Source: Altererythrobacter sp. B11
GTDB taxonomy: Bacteria > Pseudomonadota > Alphaproteobacteria > Sphingomonadales > Sphingomonadaceae
Reading direction: 5' to 3'
DNA: 64,000 nucleotides
NCBI RefSeq assembly: GCF_003569745.1
Contig: NZ_AP018498.1
Coordinates: forward strand, 2,207,001 to 2,271,000
In this document: positions 33,629 through 44,409 of the stretch, piece by piece
Layout: every line of letters begins with the position of its first letter
How positions within the stretch are numbered: the stretch's first letter is position 1
Translations under genes and position numbers: made by a program
Notes under the pieces: generated by a model
Seen by the model: only the letters and a program-made list of their open reading frames with translations
Told to the model about the DNA's origin: nothing
Databases searched by the model: none

Positions 33629-33774
33629 GTATCGCCACCATCATCATTGCTCTGGTGCTTGCCCTCGTTGCATGGAAAGTGCTCGCCGGAGTTCTCAGGA
33701 TCGGCGCGATCCTCGTAATCGTCGTGCTTGCCGCCTTCTTCCTTTCGCATGTCCTTTCGCAGGGAACGATCTGA
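33625..33774 (+). CDS. Tiny hydrophobic membrane protein in the nuo operon
   Basis: A 49-residue, almost wholly hydrophobic protein ([20 protein letters not shown]...) with two predicted membrane helices, at about 3-20 and 24-43. The ATG at 33625 overlaps the stop of the preceding small gene (ATGA), and its own stop shares a base with the nuoF ATG. No family recognised. The pair of tiny genes between nuoE and nuoF may be lineage-specific accessory subunits or may simply act as coupled translation bridges. Confidence 0.65.
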   Translation: MSIATIIIALVLALVAWKVLAGVLRIGAILVIVVLAAFFLSHVLSQGTI

Positions 33775-35066
33775 TGCTCGCTGACAAGGACCGCATCTTC
33801 ACCAATCTCTACGGCTATCAGCCGTGGAACCTGCCCGCCGCCCAGGCGCGCGGGGACTGGGACGATACCAAGGCCATCCTCGCCAAGGGGCAGGATGCCA
33901 TCATCGAGGAAGTGAAGGCGTCCGGCCTGCGCGGCCGCGGCGGCGCGGGCTTCCCCACCGGCATGAAGTGGAGCTTCATGCCCAAGGAATCCAAGGACGG
34001 GCGGCCCAGCTTCCTCGTCATTAATGCCGACGAATCCGAGCCAGGGTCGTGCAAGGATCGCGAGATCATTCGCCACGATCCGCATAAGCTGGTGGAAGGG
34101 GCGCTGATCGCTGGCTTCGCCATGCGTGCGCGGGCGGCCTATATCTACATCCGCGGCGAATATATCCGCGAGGCCGAAGTGCTCTTCGCTGCCGTGGCGG
34201 AAGCCTATGACGCGGGCCTGCTGGGCAAGAACGCCGCCGGCTCCGGCTATGATTTCGACGTCTTCGTCCATCGCGGCGCGGGCGCCTATATCTGCGGCGA
34301 AGAGACCGCGATGATCGAAAGCCTCGAAGGCAAGAAGGGCCAGCCCCGGCTCAAGCCGCCGTTCCCGGCGGGCGCCGGCCTCTATGGCTGCCCCACCACG
34401 GTCAACAATGTGGAATCGATCGCCGTGGTGCCCACCATCATGCGACGCGGCGGGGCGTGGTTCGCCAGCTTCGGGCGCGAGAACAACAAAGGCACCAAGC
34501 TGTTCCAGATCAGCGGGCATGTGGAAAAGCCCTGCGTGGTGGAAGAGGCGATGAGCATCCCCTTCCGCGAACTGATCGAAAAGCATTGCGGCGGCATTCG
34601 CGGCGGGTGGGACAATCTGCTCGCCGTGATCCCCGGCGGCTCCTCCGTCCCGCTCGTCCCCGGCGAGATGATGATGGACGTGCCGATGGATTTCGACGGC
34701 TGCAAGGAAGTCGGTTCCGGCCTCGGCACCGCGGCGCTGATCGTGATGGACAAGTCCACCGACATCGTGCGCGCGATCAGCCGCCTCAGCCACTTCTACA
34801 AGCACGAGAGCTGCGGCCAGTGCACGCCGTGCCGCGAAGGCACGGGCTGGATGTGGCGCGTGATGGAGCGGCTGCGCACGGGGGACGCGCGGGTCGAGGA
34901 GATCGACCTGCTGCAGCAGGTGACGAAGCAGGTGGAAGGCCACACGATCTGCGCCCTGGGCGACGCGGCCGCCTGGCCGATCCAGGGCCTCATCAAGCAT
35001 TTCCGCCCCGAGCTGGAACGCCGCATCGCCGAGCGCGAGGGCGTGCTGCAGGAGGCGGCGGAGTAA
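33774..35066 (+). CDS. nuoF: NADH-quinone oxidoreductase subunit F
   Basis: A 430-residue 51-kDa subunit that binds NADH, FMN and the [4Fe-4S] cluster N3. The glycine-rich nucleotide site is [13 protein letters not shown] (about 50-62), the FMN region [26 protein letters not shown] (about 170-183), and the cluster cysteines are in [13 protein letters not shown] (about 345-357) plus GHTICALGD (about 395). It accepts hydride from NADH at the tip of the peripheral arm. ATG 33774 overlaps the previous tiny gene and fits the family N-terminus [14 protein letters not shown]. Confidence 0.98.
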   Translation: MLADKDRIFTNLYGYQPWNLPAAQARGDWDDTKAILAKGQDAIIEEVKASGLRGRGGAGFPTGMKWSFMPKESKDGRPSFLVINADESEPGSCKDREIIRHDPHKLVEGALIAGFAMRARAAYIYIRGEYIREAEVLFAAVAEAYDAGLLGKNAAGSGYDFDVFVHRGAGAYICGEETAMIESLEGKKGQPRLKPPFPAGAGLYGCPTTVNNVESIAVVPTIMRRGGAWFASFGRENNKGTKLFQISGHVEKPCVVEEAMSIPFRELIEKHCGGIRGGWDNLLAVIPGGSSVPLVPGEMMMDVPMDFDGCKEVGSGLGTAALIVMDKSTDIVRAISRLSHFYKHESCGQCTPCREGTGWMWRVMERLRTGDARVEEIDLLQQVTKQVEGHTICALGDAAAWPIQGLIKHFRPELERRIAEREGVLQEAAE

Positions 35067-35845
35067 TGCCCCGCGTCTCGCCCATCCTGCGCGGGCTTGT
35101 GCTGTCGGCAGCGATAGTTGCGGGCTACGTGCCCGCCGTCGCCGGCGAGCAGCAGACAGAAGGTGAGAAGCGGCACAGTATCCTCAAACCCGAGCTTCAG
35201 ACCGGCACTGCCTTCCGCGCAAAGCCGCGGGAAGTGGAAGATCCTGCGGTCGTGAACCGGATGAGCAAGGCAGTGGCCAATTGCGTCAATGGTCGCGAAG
35301 CGGGGATGGTCCGCTCTTTCCTGAGCGTGAGCGACCCGGTGGACACCGATCGCGAAGCAGCGGACTTCCGCTGGAGCCGCTTCATGGACGTGTTGGAAGG
35401 GTGCATGAAGACGCGCTGGAACGAAATGCCTAACGATCCGCGGCGAACGACGCTGGGTATGGCCTTCAGCGACAGTCGCCTGCGGGCACTTCTGGAAGAA
35501 GAAGTGTATCTGGCTCAGAACGACACTGCTCCCGAGGCGGTGGCCGGACAGCCGTTTCAGACCAAGCGCTTCTATGTTTCGTCCGATGAGAATCTGGCCA
35601 GAGCACAGGGGCTTGCCGATTTCGCGGACTGCCTCGCGCATCGTGATCCCAAGACGGCGGACGCCTTGCTTCGCACCGAACCTGGATCATCGGCAGAGCG
35701 GCAGGCGGCAAAGGCGCTGGCGCCTTCGCTCGGCGCGTGTCTGGCCAAGGATCAAACGATTGAGTTTACCGCCAGCTCGATAAGGGCTCTGGCAGCTGAC
35801 GGGCTGTGGGCGTGGACCACGCTCGGTCCGGCGACAGCGGAATAG
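35066..35845 (+). CDS. Exported protein of unknown function between nuoF and nuoG
   Basis: A 259-residue protein with an N-terminal signal peptide (residues 1-27, LVLSAAIVAGYVPAVAG). The mature part is hydrophilic and mostly helical, with four cysteines spaced through it (ANCVNG, LEGCMK, FADCLAH, LGACLA), suggesting two disulfides and a duplicated layout: the NCV/GCM pair in the first half and the DCL/ACL pair in the second. I do not recognise it. ATG 35066 shares its first base with the nuoF stop. It is 9 bases from nuoG, so it is translated from the nuo mRNA, yet it would be exported to the periplasm. Confidence 0.8.
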   Translation: MPRVSPILRGLVLSAAIVAGYVPAVAGEQQTEGEKRHSILKPELQTGTAFRAKPREVEDPAVVNRMSKAVANCVNGREAGMVRSFLSVSDPVDTDREAADFRWSRFMDVLEGCMKTRWNEMPNDPRRTTLGMAFSDSRLRALLEEEVYLAQNDTAPEAVAGQPFQTKRFYVSSDENLARAQGLADFADCLAHRDPKTADALLRTEPGSSAERQAAKALAPSLGACLAKDQTIEFTASSIRALAADGLWAWTTLGPATAE

Positions 35846-35854
35846 AGGGGCAAG

Positions 35855-37861
35855 ATGCCTAAAGTCACCGTAGACGGCGTAGAGATCGAGGTTCCGAACG
35901 GGGCCACCGTGCTGCAGGCTTGCGAGCTTGCCGGTAAGGAAATCCCGCGCTTCTGCTATCATGAGCGGCTGTCGATCGCCGGCAATTGCCGCATGTGTCT
36001 GGTCGAGGTGAAGCCGGGGCCGCCCAAGCCGCAGGCGAGCTGCGCGCTGCCGGCGACCGAAGGGCAGGAAATCCGCACCGATAGCGAAATGGTCAAGAAG
36101 GCGCGGGAAGGGGTGATGGAGTTCCTCCTCATCAACCATCCGCTCGATTGCCCCATCTGCGACCAGGGCGGTGAGTGTGACCTGCAGGATCAGGCCGTCG
36201 CCTATGGCCGCGGCGGCTCGCGCTATTACGAGAACAAGCGCGCGGTGACCGAGAAATACATGGGCCCGCTGATCAAGACGATCATGACCCGCTGCATCCA
36301 CTGCACCCGCTGCGTGCGCTTCTCGGAAGAGATCGCCGGCGTGGACGAAATCGGCGCGCTCTATCGCGGCGAGGACATGCAGATCACCACCTATCTCGAA
36401 CGCGCGGCCAGCCACGAGCTGTCCGCCAATGTGATCGACCTGTGCCCGGTCGGCGCGCTGACCAGCCGCCCCTACGCCTATGAGGCGCGGCCGTGGGAGC
36501 TCCGCAAGACGCTGGGCATCGACGTGTCGGACGCAATGGGCACCAACATCCGCATCGACAGCCGCGGGCGCGAGGTGCTGCGCATCCTGCCCCGCGTCAA
36601 TGACGATGTGAACGAGGAGTGGATCAGCGACAAGGCGCGCTTCCAGGTCGACGGGCTCGTCCGCCGCCGCCTCGACAAGGTGTGGATCCGCCGGCGCGGC
36701 AAGCTCGAGCAGGCGAGCTGGGACGAGGCGTTCAAGGCCATTGCGAAGGTGAAGCCCGGCGCCAGCACGGCGGCGATTGCCGGCGACATGCTGGACTGCG
36801 AGACGATGTTCGCGGCGAAGTCGCTGCTCGGCGCGCTGGGCTCGACCCTGATCGAGAGCCGCCAGACCGGGATGGACTATCCGGTCGGCAATCTCGCCGC
36901 GCTGAATTTCAACACGACCTTTGCGGGAATTGAAGAGGCTGACGCGGTCCTCATCGTCGGCAGCCATGTCCGCTGGGAGGCGCCGCTGCTCAATGTGCGG
37001 CTGCGCAAGGCGGCCAAGAAGGGCGCGAAGATCTTCCTCATCGGGCCGGAATGGGAGACCACCTATCCGGCCGAGTTCCTCGGCGATGACCCCACACTCT
37101 TGCACAACCTCCCCGAAGGCGTTGCAGAGGCGATGCAGAAGGCCGAAAAGCCGGCCATTATCGTCGGCGGGGCGGGGCTTGTGGCCGGCGCGCTCGATCC
37201 GGCGCTGACGCTGGCGGAGCAATGGAATCTGGTCCGCGAAGGCTGGAACGGCTTCAATGTGCTGCATTTCTCCGCCGCGCGCATGGGCGCACTGATGCTC
37301 GGTTTCGCGCAGAAGGGCGGCCTTGCTGACCTCGTGAGCGCAGAGCCGAAGCTGGTGCTGGCACTGGGCGCAGATGAGGTGGATTTCTCCAAGTTCCCCA
37401 ATGCCTTGAAGGTCTATATCGGCCATCACGGGGACAAGGGTGCCCATGCCGCGGACATCATCTTGCCCGCCAGCGCCTACACCGAGAAATCAGGCACTTA
37501 CGTGAACGCCGAAGGCCGCGTGCAGTTCGCCGACAAGGCGGTGTTCGCCCCCGGCGACGCGCGCGAGGACTGGACGATCCTGCGCGCTCTCGCCGATGCG
37601 CTGGGTGTCTCCGTCGGCTTCGACAGCTTCGACGAATTGCGCGCTGCGATGATCGCCGAAGTTCCGGCCCTTGGCAGGGAAGGCCTGGCGGATTACGGAG
37701 CGCTGCCGAAGGCGAATGCGTCGGCGCGCGCCACGGGTAGCATCGCCTATCCGATCAAGGACTTCTACATGACCAACCCGATCAGCCGGGCGAGCCCCAC
37801 CATGCAGCGCTGCTCTGCCGAGCTGCTGCATGGCGCCGATCTGGCGGAGGCGGCGGAATGA
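35855..37861 (+). CDS. nuoG: NADH-quinone oxidoreductase subunit G
   Basis: A 668-residue 75-kDa subunit of the peripheral arm. The N-terminal ferredoxin domain binds [2Fe-2S] through Cys in [17 protein letters not shown] and QASCALP; the His-Cys3 [4Fe-4S] site is in [17 protein letters not shown], and the second [4Fe-4S] in [10 protein letters not shown] with a late Cys in DLCPVGAL. The remainder is a molybdopterin-oxidoreductase-like domain without cofactor. GGGG precedes the ATG by a few bases. The stop overlaps the nuoH ATG. Confidence 0.97.
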   Translation: MPKVTVDGVEIEVPNGATVLQACELAGKEIPRFCYHERLSIAGNCRMCLVEVKPGPPKPQASCALPATEGQEIRTDSEMVKKAREGVMEFLLINHPLDCPICDQGGECDLQDQAVAYGRGGSRYYENKRAVTEKYMGPLIKTIMTRCIHCTRCVRFSEEIAGVDEIGALYRGEDMQITTYLERAASHELSANVIDLCPVGALTSRPYAYEARPWELRKTLGIDVSDAMGTNIRIDSRGREVLRILPRVNDDVNEEWISDKARFQVDGLVRRRLDKVWIRRRGKLEQASWDEAFKAIAKVKPGASTAAIAGDMLDCETMFAAKSLLGALGSTLIESRQTGMDYPVGNLAALNFNTTFAGIEEADAVLIVGSHVRWEAPLLNVRLRKAAKKGAKIFLIGPEWETTYPAEFLGDDPTLLHNLPEGVAEAMQKAEKPAIIVGGAGLVAGALDPALTLAEQWNLVREGWNGFNVLHFSAARMGALMLGFAQKGGLADLVSAEPKLVLALGADEVDFSKFPNALKVYIGHHGDKGAHAADIILPASAYTEKSGTYVNAEGRVQFADKAVFAPGDAREDWTILRALADALGVSVGFDSFDELRAAMIAEVPALGREGLADYGALPKANASARATGSIAYPIKDFYMTNPISRASPTMQRCSAELLHGADLAEAAE

Positions 37862-38901
37862 CCGCTTTCTTCGAATCGCTGGGCATGTCCTACGGTTGGG
37901 CCTGGGCGGTCGCGACCTTTGCCGGGATCCTGCTGATCGCGCTGCCGCTGATGCTGGCCGTGGCTATGGTGATCTATGCGGAGCGCCGCTTCTGGGGTGC
38001 CTTCGCGCTGCGCCGCGGGCCCAACGTCGTGGGCCCCTTCGGGCTGCTGCAGAGCTTCGCGGACGGCCTCAAGGTCTTCCTGCAGGAAACCATCATTCCC
38101 TCGGCGGCGAACAAGGGCCTGTTCCTGATCGCGCCGATCATCACCTTCTCCGTGGCGCTGATGGCCTGGGCGGTGATCCCGTTCAATTCGGGCGCCGTGC
38201 TTGCGGACATCAATGTCGGCCTGCTCTACGTGCTGGCGATCAGCTCGCTCGGCACCTACGGCGTGGTGATCGCGGGCTGGGCGTCCAACTCCAAGTACCC
38301 GTTCTTCTCCGCCATGCGCGCCGCCGCGCAGATGATTTCCTATGAAGTCTCGATCGGCTTCATCCTGATCTCGGTGGTGCTGTGGGCGGGCACGTTCAAC
38401 ATGAACGGCATCGTCGAGGCGCAGCGCGGGGCAATCCTCGGGATCAATGCCTTCGGCGTGAATCCGCTGCTGTTCCCGATGTGGGTGCTGTTCCTGATCT
38501 CGGCCATGGCCGAAACCGCGCGCGCGCCGTTCGACCTCACCGAGGCGGAGAGCGAGCTCGTCGCAGGCTACCAGACCGAATATTCCTCCATGGCCTTCGC
38601 GCTTTACTGGCTTGGCGAGTACGCGAACGTCCTGCTGATGTGCACGCTCAACGCGGTGCTGTTCTGGGGTGGCTGGCTGCCGCCGGTGGATTGGGCGCCG
38701 CTCTACGCCGTTCCGGGCGTGATCTGGCTGCTCGCAAAGACCTTCTTCTTCTTCTTCGTGTTCAGCTGGGTGAAGGCCACCGTGCCGCGCTATCGCTACG
38801 ACCAGCTGATGCGGCTTGGGTGGAAGGTGTTCCTGCCGCTGAGCCTGCTGTTCGTGGTGCTCGTTTCCGGCTTCCTGATGCTTACGAGGTATGGCGCATG
38901 A
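37858..38901 (+). CDS. nuoH: NADH-quinone oxidoreductase subunit H
   Basis: A 347-residue membrane subunit (eight helices) that joins the peripheral arm to the proton-pumping arm and forms part of the quinone channel. [21 protein letters not shown] (about 41-60) and [26 protein letters not shown] (about 217-242) are the conserved quinone-site loops. Length is normal. ATG 37858 overlaps the nuoG stop; its TGA overlaps the start of an exported hypothetical gene rather than nuoI. Confidence 0.98.
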   Translation: MTAFFESLGMSYGWAWAVATFAGILLIALPLMLAVAMVIYAERRFWGAFALRRGPNVVGPFGLLQSFADGLKVFLQETIIPSAANKGLFLIAPIITFSVALMAWAVIPFNSGAVLADINVGLLYVLAISSLGTYGVVIAGWASNSKYPFFSAMRAAAQMISYEVSIGFILISVVLWAGTFNMNGIVEAQRGAILGINAFGVNPLLFPMWVLFLISAMAETARAPFDLTEAESELVAGYQTEYSSMAFALYWLGEYANVLLMCTLNAVLFWGGWLPPVDWAPLYAVPGVIWLLAKTFFFFFVFSWVKATVPRYRYDQLMRLGWKVFLPLSLLFVVLVSGFLMLTRYGA

Positions 38902-39377
38902 AGTGGGTCGTCATCATTGCTGCGGGAATCGCTTCACAGGCGGCCGCAGCCGAAACCTCAGCATACGATTGTATGCTTGGGGAAATCTATTCGATCCGTG
39001 CCGATAGCGAAGGCAAGGACGTCGTCAATCCAATCCAGTTTCGTGGCGGTCTCGGTGATAAGGCGTGGGGCTTCTCGCTCATCCAGGACGAGGAAACCGT
39101 CGAGATTTCTTGGCCCGAAAGCCCAATGCAATTTTCCGGGAAATCTCCACTGATCCAGACGAGCGAAGATTCCTATGCAAGTTTTCGCGTTGGGCGAGGG
39201 CCGTGCCTTTTCACGGAAGGCCACTGCGGAACGCTGCTTCAGTTCGCCAAACAGTCTGACGGGCGCCTCAAAATTCAGCTTCAGCCGATAGCGCTTTTGA
39301 GTTTCGAGGATGGGCATCGTGAGCCATTCATTGCGTACATCAACGGAACTTGTGAAGCGAAGGACGGCGATCAATGA
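38898..39377 (+). CDS. Low-GC exported protein of unknown function between nuoH and nuoI
   Basis: A 159-residue protein with a signal peptide (residues 1-18, [15 protein letters not shown]). Mature part is beta-rich with four cysteines (YDCML, GPCLF, GHCGT, GTCEA), suggesting two disulfides. No family recognised. A hand count over 38941-39300 gives about 55% G+C, clearly below the 62-70% of adjacent nuo genes, and the third codon positions are less biased, consistent with recent acquisition. It is nonetheless seamlessly inserted: ATGA overlap with nuoH at its start and an ATGA overlap with nuoI at its end. Confidence 0.78.
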   Translation: MKWVVIIAAGIASQAAAAETSAYDCMLGEIYSIRADSEGKDVVNPIQFRGGLGDKAWGFSLIQDEETVEISWPESPMQFSGKSPLIQTSEDSYASFRVGRGPCLFTEGHCGTLLQFAKQSDGRLKIQLQPIALLSFEDGHREPFIAYINGTCEAKDGDQ

Positions 39378-39859
39378 CTCCCGCCCAGCTCGTCAAATCC
39401 TTCACCCTGTGGGAATTCCTCAAGGCGCATTCGCTGACCTTGAAATATTTCTTCAAGCCGAAGGCGACGATCAACTATCCCTTCGAGAAGAACCCGCTGT
39501 CCCCGCGTTTTCGCGGCGAGCATGCGCTGCGCCGCTATCCTAACGGGGAAGAGCGTTGCATCGCCTGCAAGCTGTGCGAGGCGGTGTGTCCGGCACAGGC
39601 GATCACGATCGAAAGCGAACCGCGCGAGGACGGCAGCCGCCGGACGACGCGCTATGACATCGACATGACGAAGTGCATCTACTGCGGCTTCTGCCAGGAA
39701 GCCTGCCCGGTGGATGCGATCGTCGAAGGGCCGAATTTCGAGTACTCCACCGAAACGCGCGAGGAGCTGCTCTATGACAAGGCAAAACTGCTGGCGAACG
39801 GGGACAAGTGGGAGCGGGCGATTGCCGCGAACCTTGAAGCCGATGCGCCCTATCGTTAA
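39374..39859 (+). CDS. nuoI: NADH-quinone oxidoreductase subunit I
   Basis: A 161-residue 23-kDa subunit with two [4Fe-4S] clusters (N6a and N6b). The two ferredoxin motifs are [12 protein letters not shown] (about 60-71) and [12 protein letters not shown] (about 99-110). The N-terminal amphipathic segment ([21 protein letters not shown]) associates with the membrane arm. Length matches alphaproteobacterial and mitochondrial orthologues. Start ATG 39374 overlaps the preceding gene by four bases. Confidence 0.98.
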   Translation: MTPAQLVKSFTLWEFLKAHSLTLKYFFKPKATINYPFEKNPLSPRFRGEHALRRYPNGEERCIACKLCEAVCPAQAITIESEPREDGSRRTTRYDIDMTKCIYCGFCQEACPVDAIVEGPNFEYSTETREELLYDKAKLLANGDKWERAIAANLEADAPYR

Positions 39860-39886
39860 CCGGCGCACGGGATCGTACGGGGCTTC

Positions 39887-40507
39887 ATGATTCACATATT
39901 CGCCTTCTATCTGTTCGCCGTGCTGGTCATCGCCAGCGCCACGCTCACCGTGATGGCGCGCAATCCGGTGCATTCGGTGCTGTGGCTGATCCTCTCCTTC
40001 TTCAATGCGGCGGGGCTGATGATCCTGGTCGGCGCAGAGTTCATCGCGATGCTGCTGGTGATCGTCTATGTCGGCGCGGTCGCGGTGTTGTTCCTCTTCG
40101 TGGTGATGATGCTGGACATCGACTTTGCGGAGCTGCGGGCCGGCTTCGTGAAGAACTTCCCGCTCGGCATCGCCATTGCGCTGGTATTGCTGGCGGAGCT
40201 GGTCCTGGGCGTCGGTGCCTATCGCGTAGGCGCGCTGCAGCTCGGTACCCCGTCCGGTGACGCAGCGCCGATCCTGGGCGAAAGCAATATCGAGAACATC
40301 GGCGCGCTACTCTACGGCAAGTACCTGTTCCTGTTTGAAAGCGCGGGTGTGATCCTGCTCGTGGCAATGGTCGGCGCGATCGTGCTCACTCACCGCGAAG
40401 TGCGCGCCCCGCGCGGACAGCAGAAGATTTCCCGCCAGATCGCCCGCCGGCCGGAAGAGGCGACTGTCAACGCGCGACCCGAAGTGGGCAAGGGGGTGCA
40501 GCTGTGA
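39887..40507 (+). CDS. nuoJ: NADH-quinone oxidoreductase subunit J
   Basis: A 206-residue membrane subunit with five helices. Conserved parts are [23 protein letters not shown] (about 22-44) and [26 protein letters not shown] (about 50-75), which carries the pi-bulge helix that undergoes conformational change in the pumping cycle. The last 40 residues are cytoplasmic and basic. It follows nuoI after 27 bases, the largest gap within the operon, and overlaps nuoK. Confidence 0.96.
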   Translation: MIHIFAFYLFAVLVIASATLTVMARNPVHSVLWLILSFFNAAGLMILVGAEFIAMLLVIVYVGAVAVLFLFVVMMLDIDFAELRAGFVKNFPLGIAIALVLLAELVLGVGAYRVGALQLGTPSGDAAPILGESNIENIGALLYGKYLFLFESAGVILLVAMVGAIVLTHREVRAPRGQQKISRQIARRPEEATVNARPEVGKGVQL

Positions 40508-40809
40508 TCGGCATCGAACATTATGTCGTGGTGAGCTCGATCCTCTTCGTGCTCGGCGTGCTCGGCATCTTTCTCAACCGCAAGAACATCATCATCATCC
40601 TGATGGCGATCGAGCTGATCCTGCTCGCGGTGAACATCAATCTGGTCGCCTTCAGCGCCTTTCTCGGCGATCTGACAGGGCAGATCTTCGCCATGTTTGT
40701 GCTGACCGTGGCTGCCGGTGAGGCCGCCATCGGACTCGCCATTCTGGTGATCTATTTCCGCAGCCGCCACACGATCGCGGTGGACGACGTCAACCGGATG
40801 AAGGGGTAA
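40504..40809 (+). CDS. nuoK: NADH-quinone oxidoreductase subunit K
   Basis: A 101-residue, three-helix membrane subunit homologous to MnhC antiporter subunits. The membrane glutamates for proton transfer are in [16 protein letters not shown] (about 35-50) and [18 protein letters not shown] (about 71-88). It starts with GTG at 40504, overlapping the nuoJ stop (GTGA). nuoL starts 7 bases after its stop. Confidence 0.97.
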   Translation: MIGIEHYVVVSSILFVLGVLGIFLNRKNIIIILMAIELILLAVNINLVAFSAFLGDLTGQIFAMFVLTVAAGEAAIGLAILVIYFRSRHTIAVDDVNRMKG

Positions 40810-40816
40810 CGGTCAG

Positions 40817-42877
40817 GTGTCGTCCATACTGGTCATCGTATTCCTGCCGCTGCTGGCAGCACTCGTCGCAGGGCTGGGCAATCGCGCCATCGGCAATGTG
40901 CCCGCGAAGGTGGTCACCACCGGCGCACTGTTCCTTTCCTGCGCGCTATCCTGGCCGATCTTCCTCACCTATATCGGTGGCGACGTGCCGGCGCAGGTCG
41001 TGCCGGTCCTCAAGTGGGTGCAGTCCGGCGCGCTGACGTTCGACTGGGCGCTGCGCGTGGATACGCTCACCGCGATCATGCTGGTCGTGGTGACCAGCGT
41101 CTCCGCGCTCGTCCATCTCTATAGCTGGGGCTACATGTCGGAAGACCCCGACCAGCCCCGCTTCTTCGCCTATCTCAGCCTGTTCACCTTCGCCATGTTG
41201 ATGCTGGTGACGGCGGACAATCTGGTGCAGATGTTCTTCGGTTGGGAAGGCGTGGGTCTCGCCAGCTACCTGCTGATCGGCTTCTGGTTCCGCAAGCCGA
41301 GCGCGAGTGCCGCCGCGATCAAGGCCTTCGTGGTCAACCGCGTGGGCGATCTCGGCTTCATGCTCGGCATTTTCGGCACCTTCCTGGTGTTCCAGACCGT
41401 CTCCATTCCCGAGATCCTCGCTGCCGCGCCGGCCATGAAGGGTGCGTCCACCATCGGTTTCCTTGGCATGCGGCTCGATACGATGACGGTGCTGTGCCTG
41501 CTGCTGTTCGTGGGCGCGATGGGTAAGTCGGCCCAACTGGGGCTGCACACCTGGCTTCCGGATGCGATGGAGGGCCCGACGCCGGTGTCCGCGCTGATCC
41601 ACGCCGCCACGATGGTGACAGCGGGCGTGTTCATGGTGTGCCGCCTTTCGCCGATGTTCGAAGCGGCTCCGGCCGCGCTGACCTTCGTCACCTTCATCGG
41701 CGGCGCGACCTGCTTCTTCGCCGCGACGGTGGGTACCACGCAATGGGACATCAAGCGCGTGATCGCCTATTCCACCTGCTCGCAGCTGGGCTACATGTTC
41801 TTTGCGGCAGGCGTAGGCGCCTATGGCGCGGCCATGTTCCACCTGTTTACGCATGCCTTCTTCAAGGCGCTGCTGTTCCTGGGCGCCGGCTCGGTGATCC
41901 ATGCGATGCATCACGAGCAGGACATGCGGTACTATGGCGCGCTGCGTAAGCAGATCCCGATCACTTTCTGGGCGATGATGGCCGGCACGCTGGCGATCAC
42001 CGGTGTGGGTGTGGCGGGCGTGTTCGGCTTTGCCGGCTTCTATTCCAAGGATGCCATCATCGAAGCGGCCTATGCCAGCGGTACGGAAATGGGCCGCACG
42101 GCCTTCTGGCTCGGCGTCGTGGCTGCGCTGCTGACGAGCTTCTATTCCTGGCGCCTGATGTTCCTGACCTTCTGGGGCAAGCCGCGCTGGGCCGACAGCG
42201 AGCATATCCAGCACGCCGTCCACCACGGGCATGACGAGCCGGAAGATGCCAATCCTCCCTCGCAGGAAGATGCCGGGCATGATGCGACGCATCACGTGCC
42301 GAGCCCGCACGAGGACGATGGCACCGCCGGCTATCAGCCGCATGAAAGCCCGGTGGTGATGCTGGTGCCGCTGATCGTGTTGTCGCTGGGGGCGGTCTTT
42401 GCCGGCTTCCTGTTCTACGCGCCTTTCATCGAAGGCGAGGCGTTCTGGAACGGATCGATCGCCTACAACGAGCATCTGGTGCATGCGATGCACGGTGTGC
42501 CGCCGCTGGTGAAGCTGGCTGCCACAATCGTGATGCTGATCGGCCTCGTCAGCGCCTGGTATGCCTATATCCGCAACACGGCAGTTCCGGCCGCGGTGGC
42601 GGAGCAGCTCGGGCCGGTTTACCGCTTCCTCTACAACAAGTGGTATTTCGACGAGATCTATCATTTCCTGTTCGTGAAGCCCGCTTTCGTGATCGGCCGC
42701 CTGTTCTGGCTGCGCGGCGACGTGGGCCTGATCGATCGCTTCGGTCCCAATGGCGCGGCCTGGGTGGTGGAGAAGGGCTCTGTGCTCGCGCATCGCGTGC
42801 AGTCGGGCTATCTCACCAGCTATGCCCTGGTGATGCTGCTCGGCCTTGTCGCCGCTATCAGCTGGGTGCTTGTCTGA
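40817..42877 (+). CDS. nuoL: NADH-quinone oxidoreductase subunit L
   Basis: A 686-residue antiporter-like proton-pumping subunit with about 16 helices. [19 protein letters not shown] (about 137-155) holds the key Glu, and [25 protein letters not shown] (about 240-264) the conserved Lys/His region. Between residues about 460 and 515 lies a hydrophilic loop with many histidines and acids ([27 protein letters not shown]), before the lateral helix region. It begins with GTG 40817. Its stop shares a base with the nuoM ATG. Confidence 0.97.
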   Translation: MSSILVIVFLPLLAALVAGLGNRAIGNVPAKVVTTGALFLSCALSWPIFLTYIGGDVPAQVVPVLKWVQSGALTFDWALRVDTLTAIMLVVVTSVSALVHLYSWGYMSEDPDQPRFFAYLSLFTFAMLMLVTADNLVQMFFGWEGVGLASYLLIGFWFRKPSASAAAIKAFVVNRVGDLGFMLGIFGTFLVFQTVSIPEILAAAPAMKGASTIGFLGMRLDTMTVLCLLLFVGAMGKSAQLGLHTWLPDAMEGPTPVSALIHAATMVTAGVFMVCRLSPMFEAAPAALTFVTFIGGATCFFAATVGTTQWDIKRVIAYSTCSQLGYMFFAAGVGAYGAAMFHLFTHAFFKALLFLGAGSVIHAMHHEQDMRYYGALRKQIPITFWAMMAGTLAITGVGVAGVFGFAGFYSKDAIIEAAYASGTEMGRTAFWLGVVAALLTSFYSWRLMFLTFWGKPRWADSEHIQHAVHHGHDEPEDANPPSQEDAGHDATHHVPSPHEDDGTAGYQPHESPVVMLVPLIVLSLGAVFAGFLFYAPFIEGEAFWNGSIAYNEHLVHAMHGVPPLVKLAATIVMLIGLVSAWYAYIRNTAVPAAVAEQLGPVYRFLYNKWYFDEIYHFLFVKPAFVIGRLFWLRGDVGLIDRFGPNGAAWVVEKGSVLAHRVQSGYLTSYALVMLLGLVAAISWVLV

Positions 42878-44409
42878 TGGGAGGCTTCCCCATTCTTTCG
42901 CTGATGTTGCTCGTTCCGCTGGCGGGCGCGATCGCCTGCCTGTTCGCGGAGGCGAAGCTCGCCCGCATGATCGCGCTGGCTGCGACGCTGATCGATCTGG
43001 TGCTCGGCATCGCCTTGTGGGCCAGCTTCGATGTGGGCGGGGCACAATGGCAGTTCGTCGAACGGGCGCCGATCTTCGCAACCTTCCAATGGGCGCTGGG
43101 GATCGACGGCATCGCACTGATGCTGATCGTGCTCAGCGTGTTCCTGATGCCGATCTGCATCGGGGCGAGTTGGAACGCGATCACCCGCCGCGTGGGCGAA
43201 TACATGGCGGCCTTCCTGCTGATGGAAGTGCTGATGATCGGCGTGTTCGCCGCGCAGGACCTGTTCCTGTTCTACATCTTCTTCGAAGCTGGCCTTATCC
43301 CGATGTATCTGATCATCGGCATCTGGGGTGGCGATAACCGCATCTACGCGAGCTATAAGTTCTTCCTCTACACGCTGCTCGGCTCGGTGCTGATGCTGAT
43401 CGCGATGCTGTGGATGGTGAATGTCGCGGGCACTACGGACATCCCCACGCTGATGGCCTATGACTTCCCGGCAGGGGCGCAGACCTGGCTGTTCCTGGCA
43501 TTCTTCGCCAGTTTCGCGGTGAAAATGCCGATGTGGCCGGTGCATACCTGGCTTCCCGATGCGCACGTTCAGGCGCCCACTGCGGGCTCCGTCATCCTTG
43601 CCGGCGTGCTGCTGAAGATGGGCGGCTATGGCTTCATCCGCTTCAGCCTGCCGATGTTCCCGGAAGCGAGCGCGCAATTCGCCTGGCTGATCTGGGGCCT
43701 CTCCATGGCGGCGGTGGTGATCACCAGCCTCATCGCGCTGGTCCAGCACGATATGAAGAAGCTGATCGCCTATAGTTCGGTAGCCCACATGGCCATCGTC
43801 ACCATGGGCCTGTTCGCTTTCAACACGCAGGGCCTGGAAGGCGCGATGATCGTGATGCTCAGCCACGGCCTCGTGTCGGGCGCGCTGTTCCTCTGCGTCG
43901 GCGTCATCTACGATCGCCTGCATACGCGGGAAATCGATCGTTATGGCGGCCTGTCGATCAACATGCCGCGCTATGCGATGTTCTTCCTGCTGTTCACCAT
44001 GGCGAGCATCGGCCTTCCGGGCACGAGCGGCTTTGTCGGCGAATTCCTGAGCCTCGCGGGCATCTATCAGGCGTCCAGCTGGGTCGCGCTGATCGGTACG
44101 ACCGGGATCATTCTCGGTGCGGCCTATATGCTCTTCCTCTATCGCCGCGTGGCTTTTGGCGAGCAGAAGAACGCCGACGCAGCCGCCATGCCCGATCTCG
44201 ATGGACGTGAGTGGCTGATGCTGGGTTCGCTCGCTGCCGCTGTGCTGTGGATGGGCGTCTATCCCGAGAGCTTCCTTGCCCCCATCCGGCAGGATATCCA
44301 GGCGCTTGATGCCCGGGTTGCGCGATCGGCGCCGCATGGCGATGCCAATTTGAAGATCGGCGCGCCCCTGCCCGCCGCAGAAACTGAAGCGCACGGGGAG
44401 GCGCACTGA
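42877..44409 (+). CDS. nuoM: NADH-quinone oxidoreductase subunit M
   Basis: A 510-residue antiporter-like membrane subunit with 14 helices. Conserved residues for proton transfer are the Glu in [20 protein letters not shown] (about 112-131) and Lys in [26 protein letters not shown] (about 209-234). The C-terminal cytoplasmic stretch is short and ends in HGEAH. ATG 42877 overlaps the nuoL stop; an in-frame start far upstream at 42640 lies within nuoL and is rejected. The stop overlaps the nuoN ATG. Confidence 0.97.
   Translation: MGGFPILSLMLLVPLAGAIACLFAEAKLARMIALAATLIDLVLGIALWASFDVGGAQWQFVERAPIFATFQWALGIDGIALMLIVLSVFLMPICIGASWNAITRRVGEYMAAFLLMEVLMIGVFAAQDLFLFYIFFEAGLIPMYLIIGIWGGDNRIYASYKFFLYTLLGSVLMLIAMLWMVNVAGTTDIPTLMAYDFPAGAQTWLFLAFFASFAVKMPMWPVHTWLPDAHVQAPTAGSVILAGVLLKMGGYGFIRFSLPMFPEASAQFAWLIWGLSMAAVVITSLIALVQHDMKKLIAYSSVAHMAIVTMGLFAFNTQGLEGAMIVMLSHGLVSGALFLCVGVIYDRLHTREIDRYGGLSINMPRYAMFFLLFTMASIGLPGTSGFVGEFLSLAGIYQASSWVALIGTTGIILGAAYMLFLYRRVAFGEQKNADAAAMPDLDGREWLMLGSLAAAVLWMGVYPESFLAPIRQDIQALDARVARSAPHGDANLKIGAPLPAAETEAHGEAH

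Noticed and set aside
40946-43117. 723-codon minus-strand open frame opposite nuoL
   Set aside because: Antisense shadow with His/Arg/Gln bias; nuoL and nuoM on the plus strand are certain.
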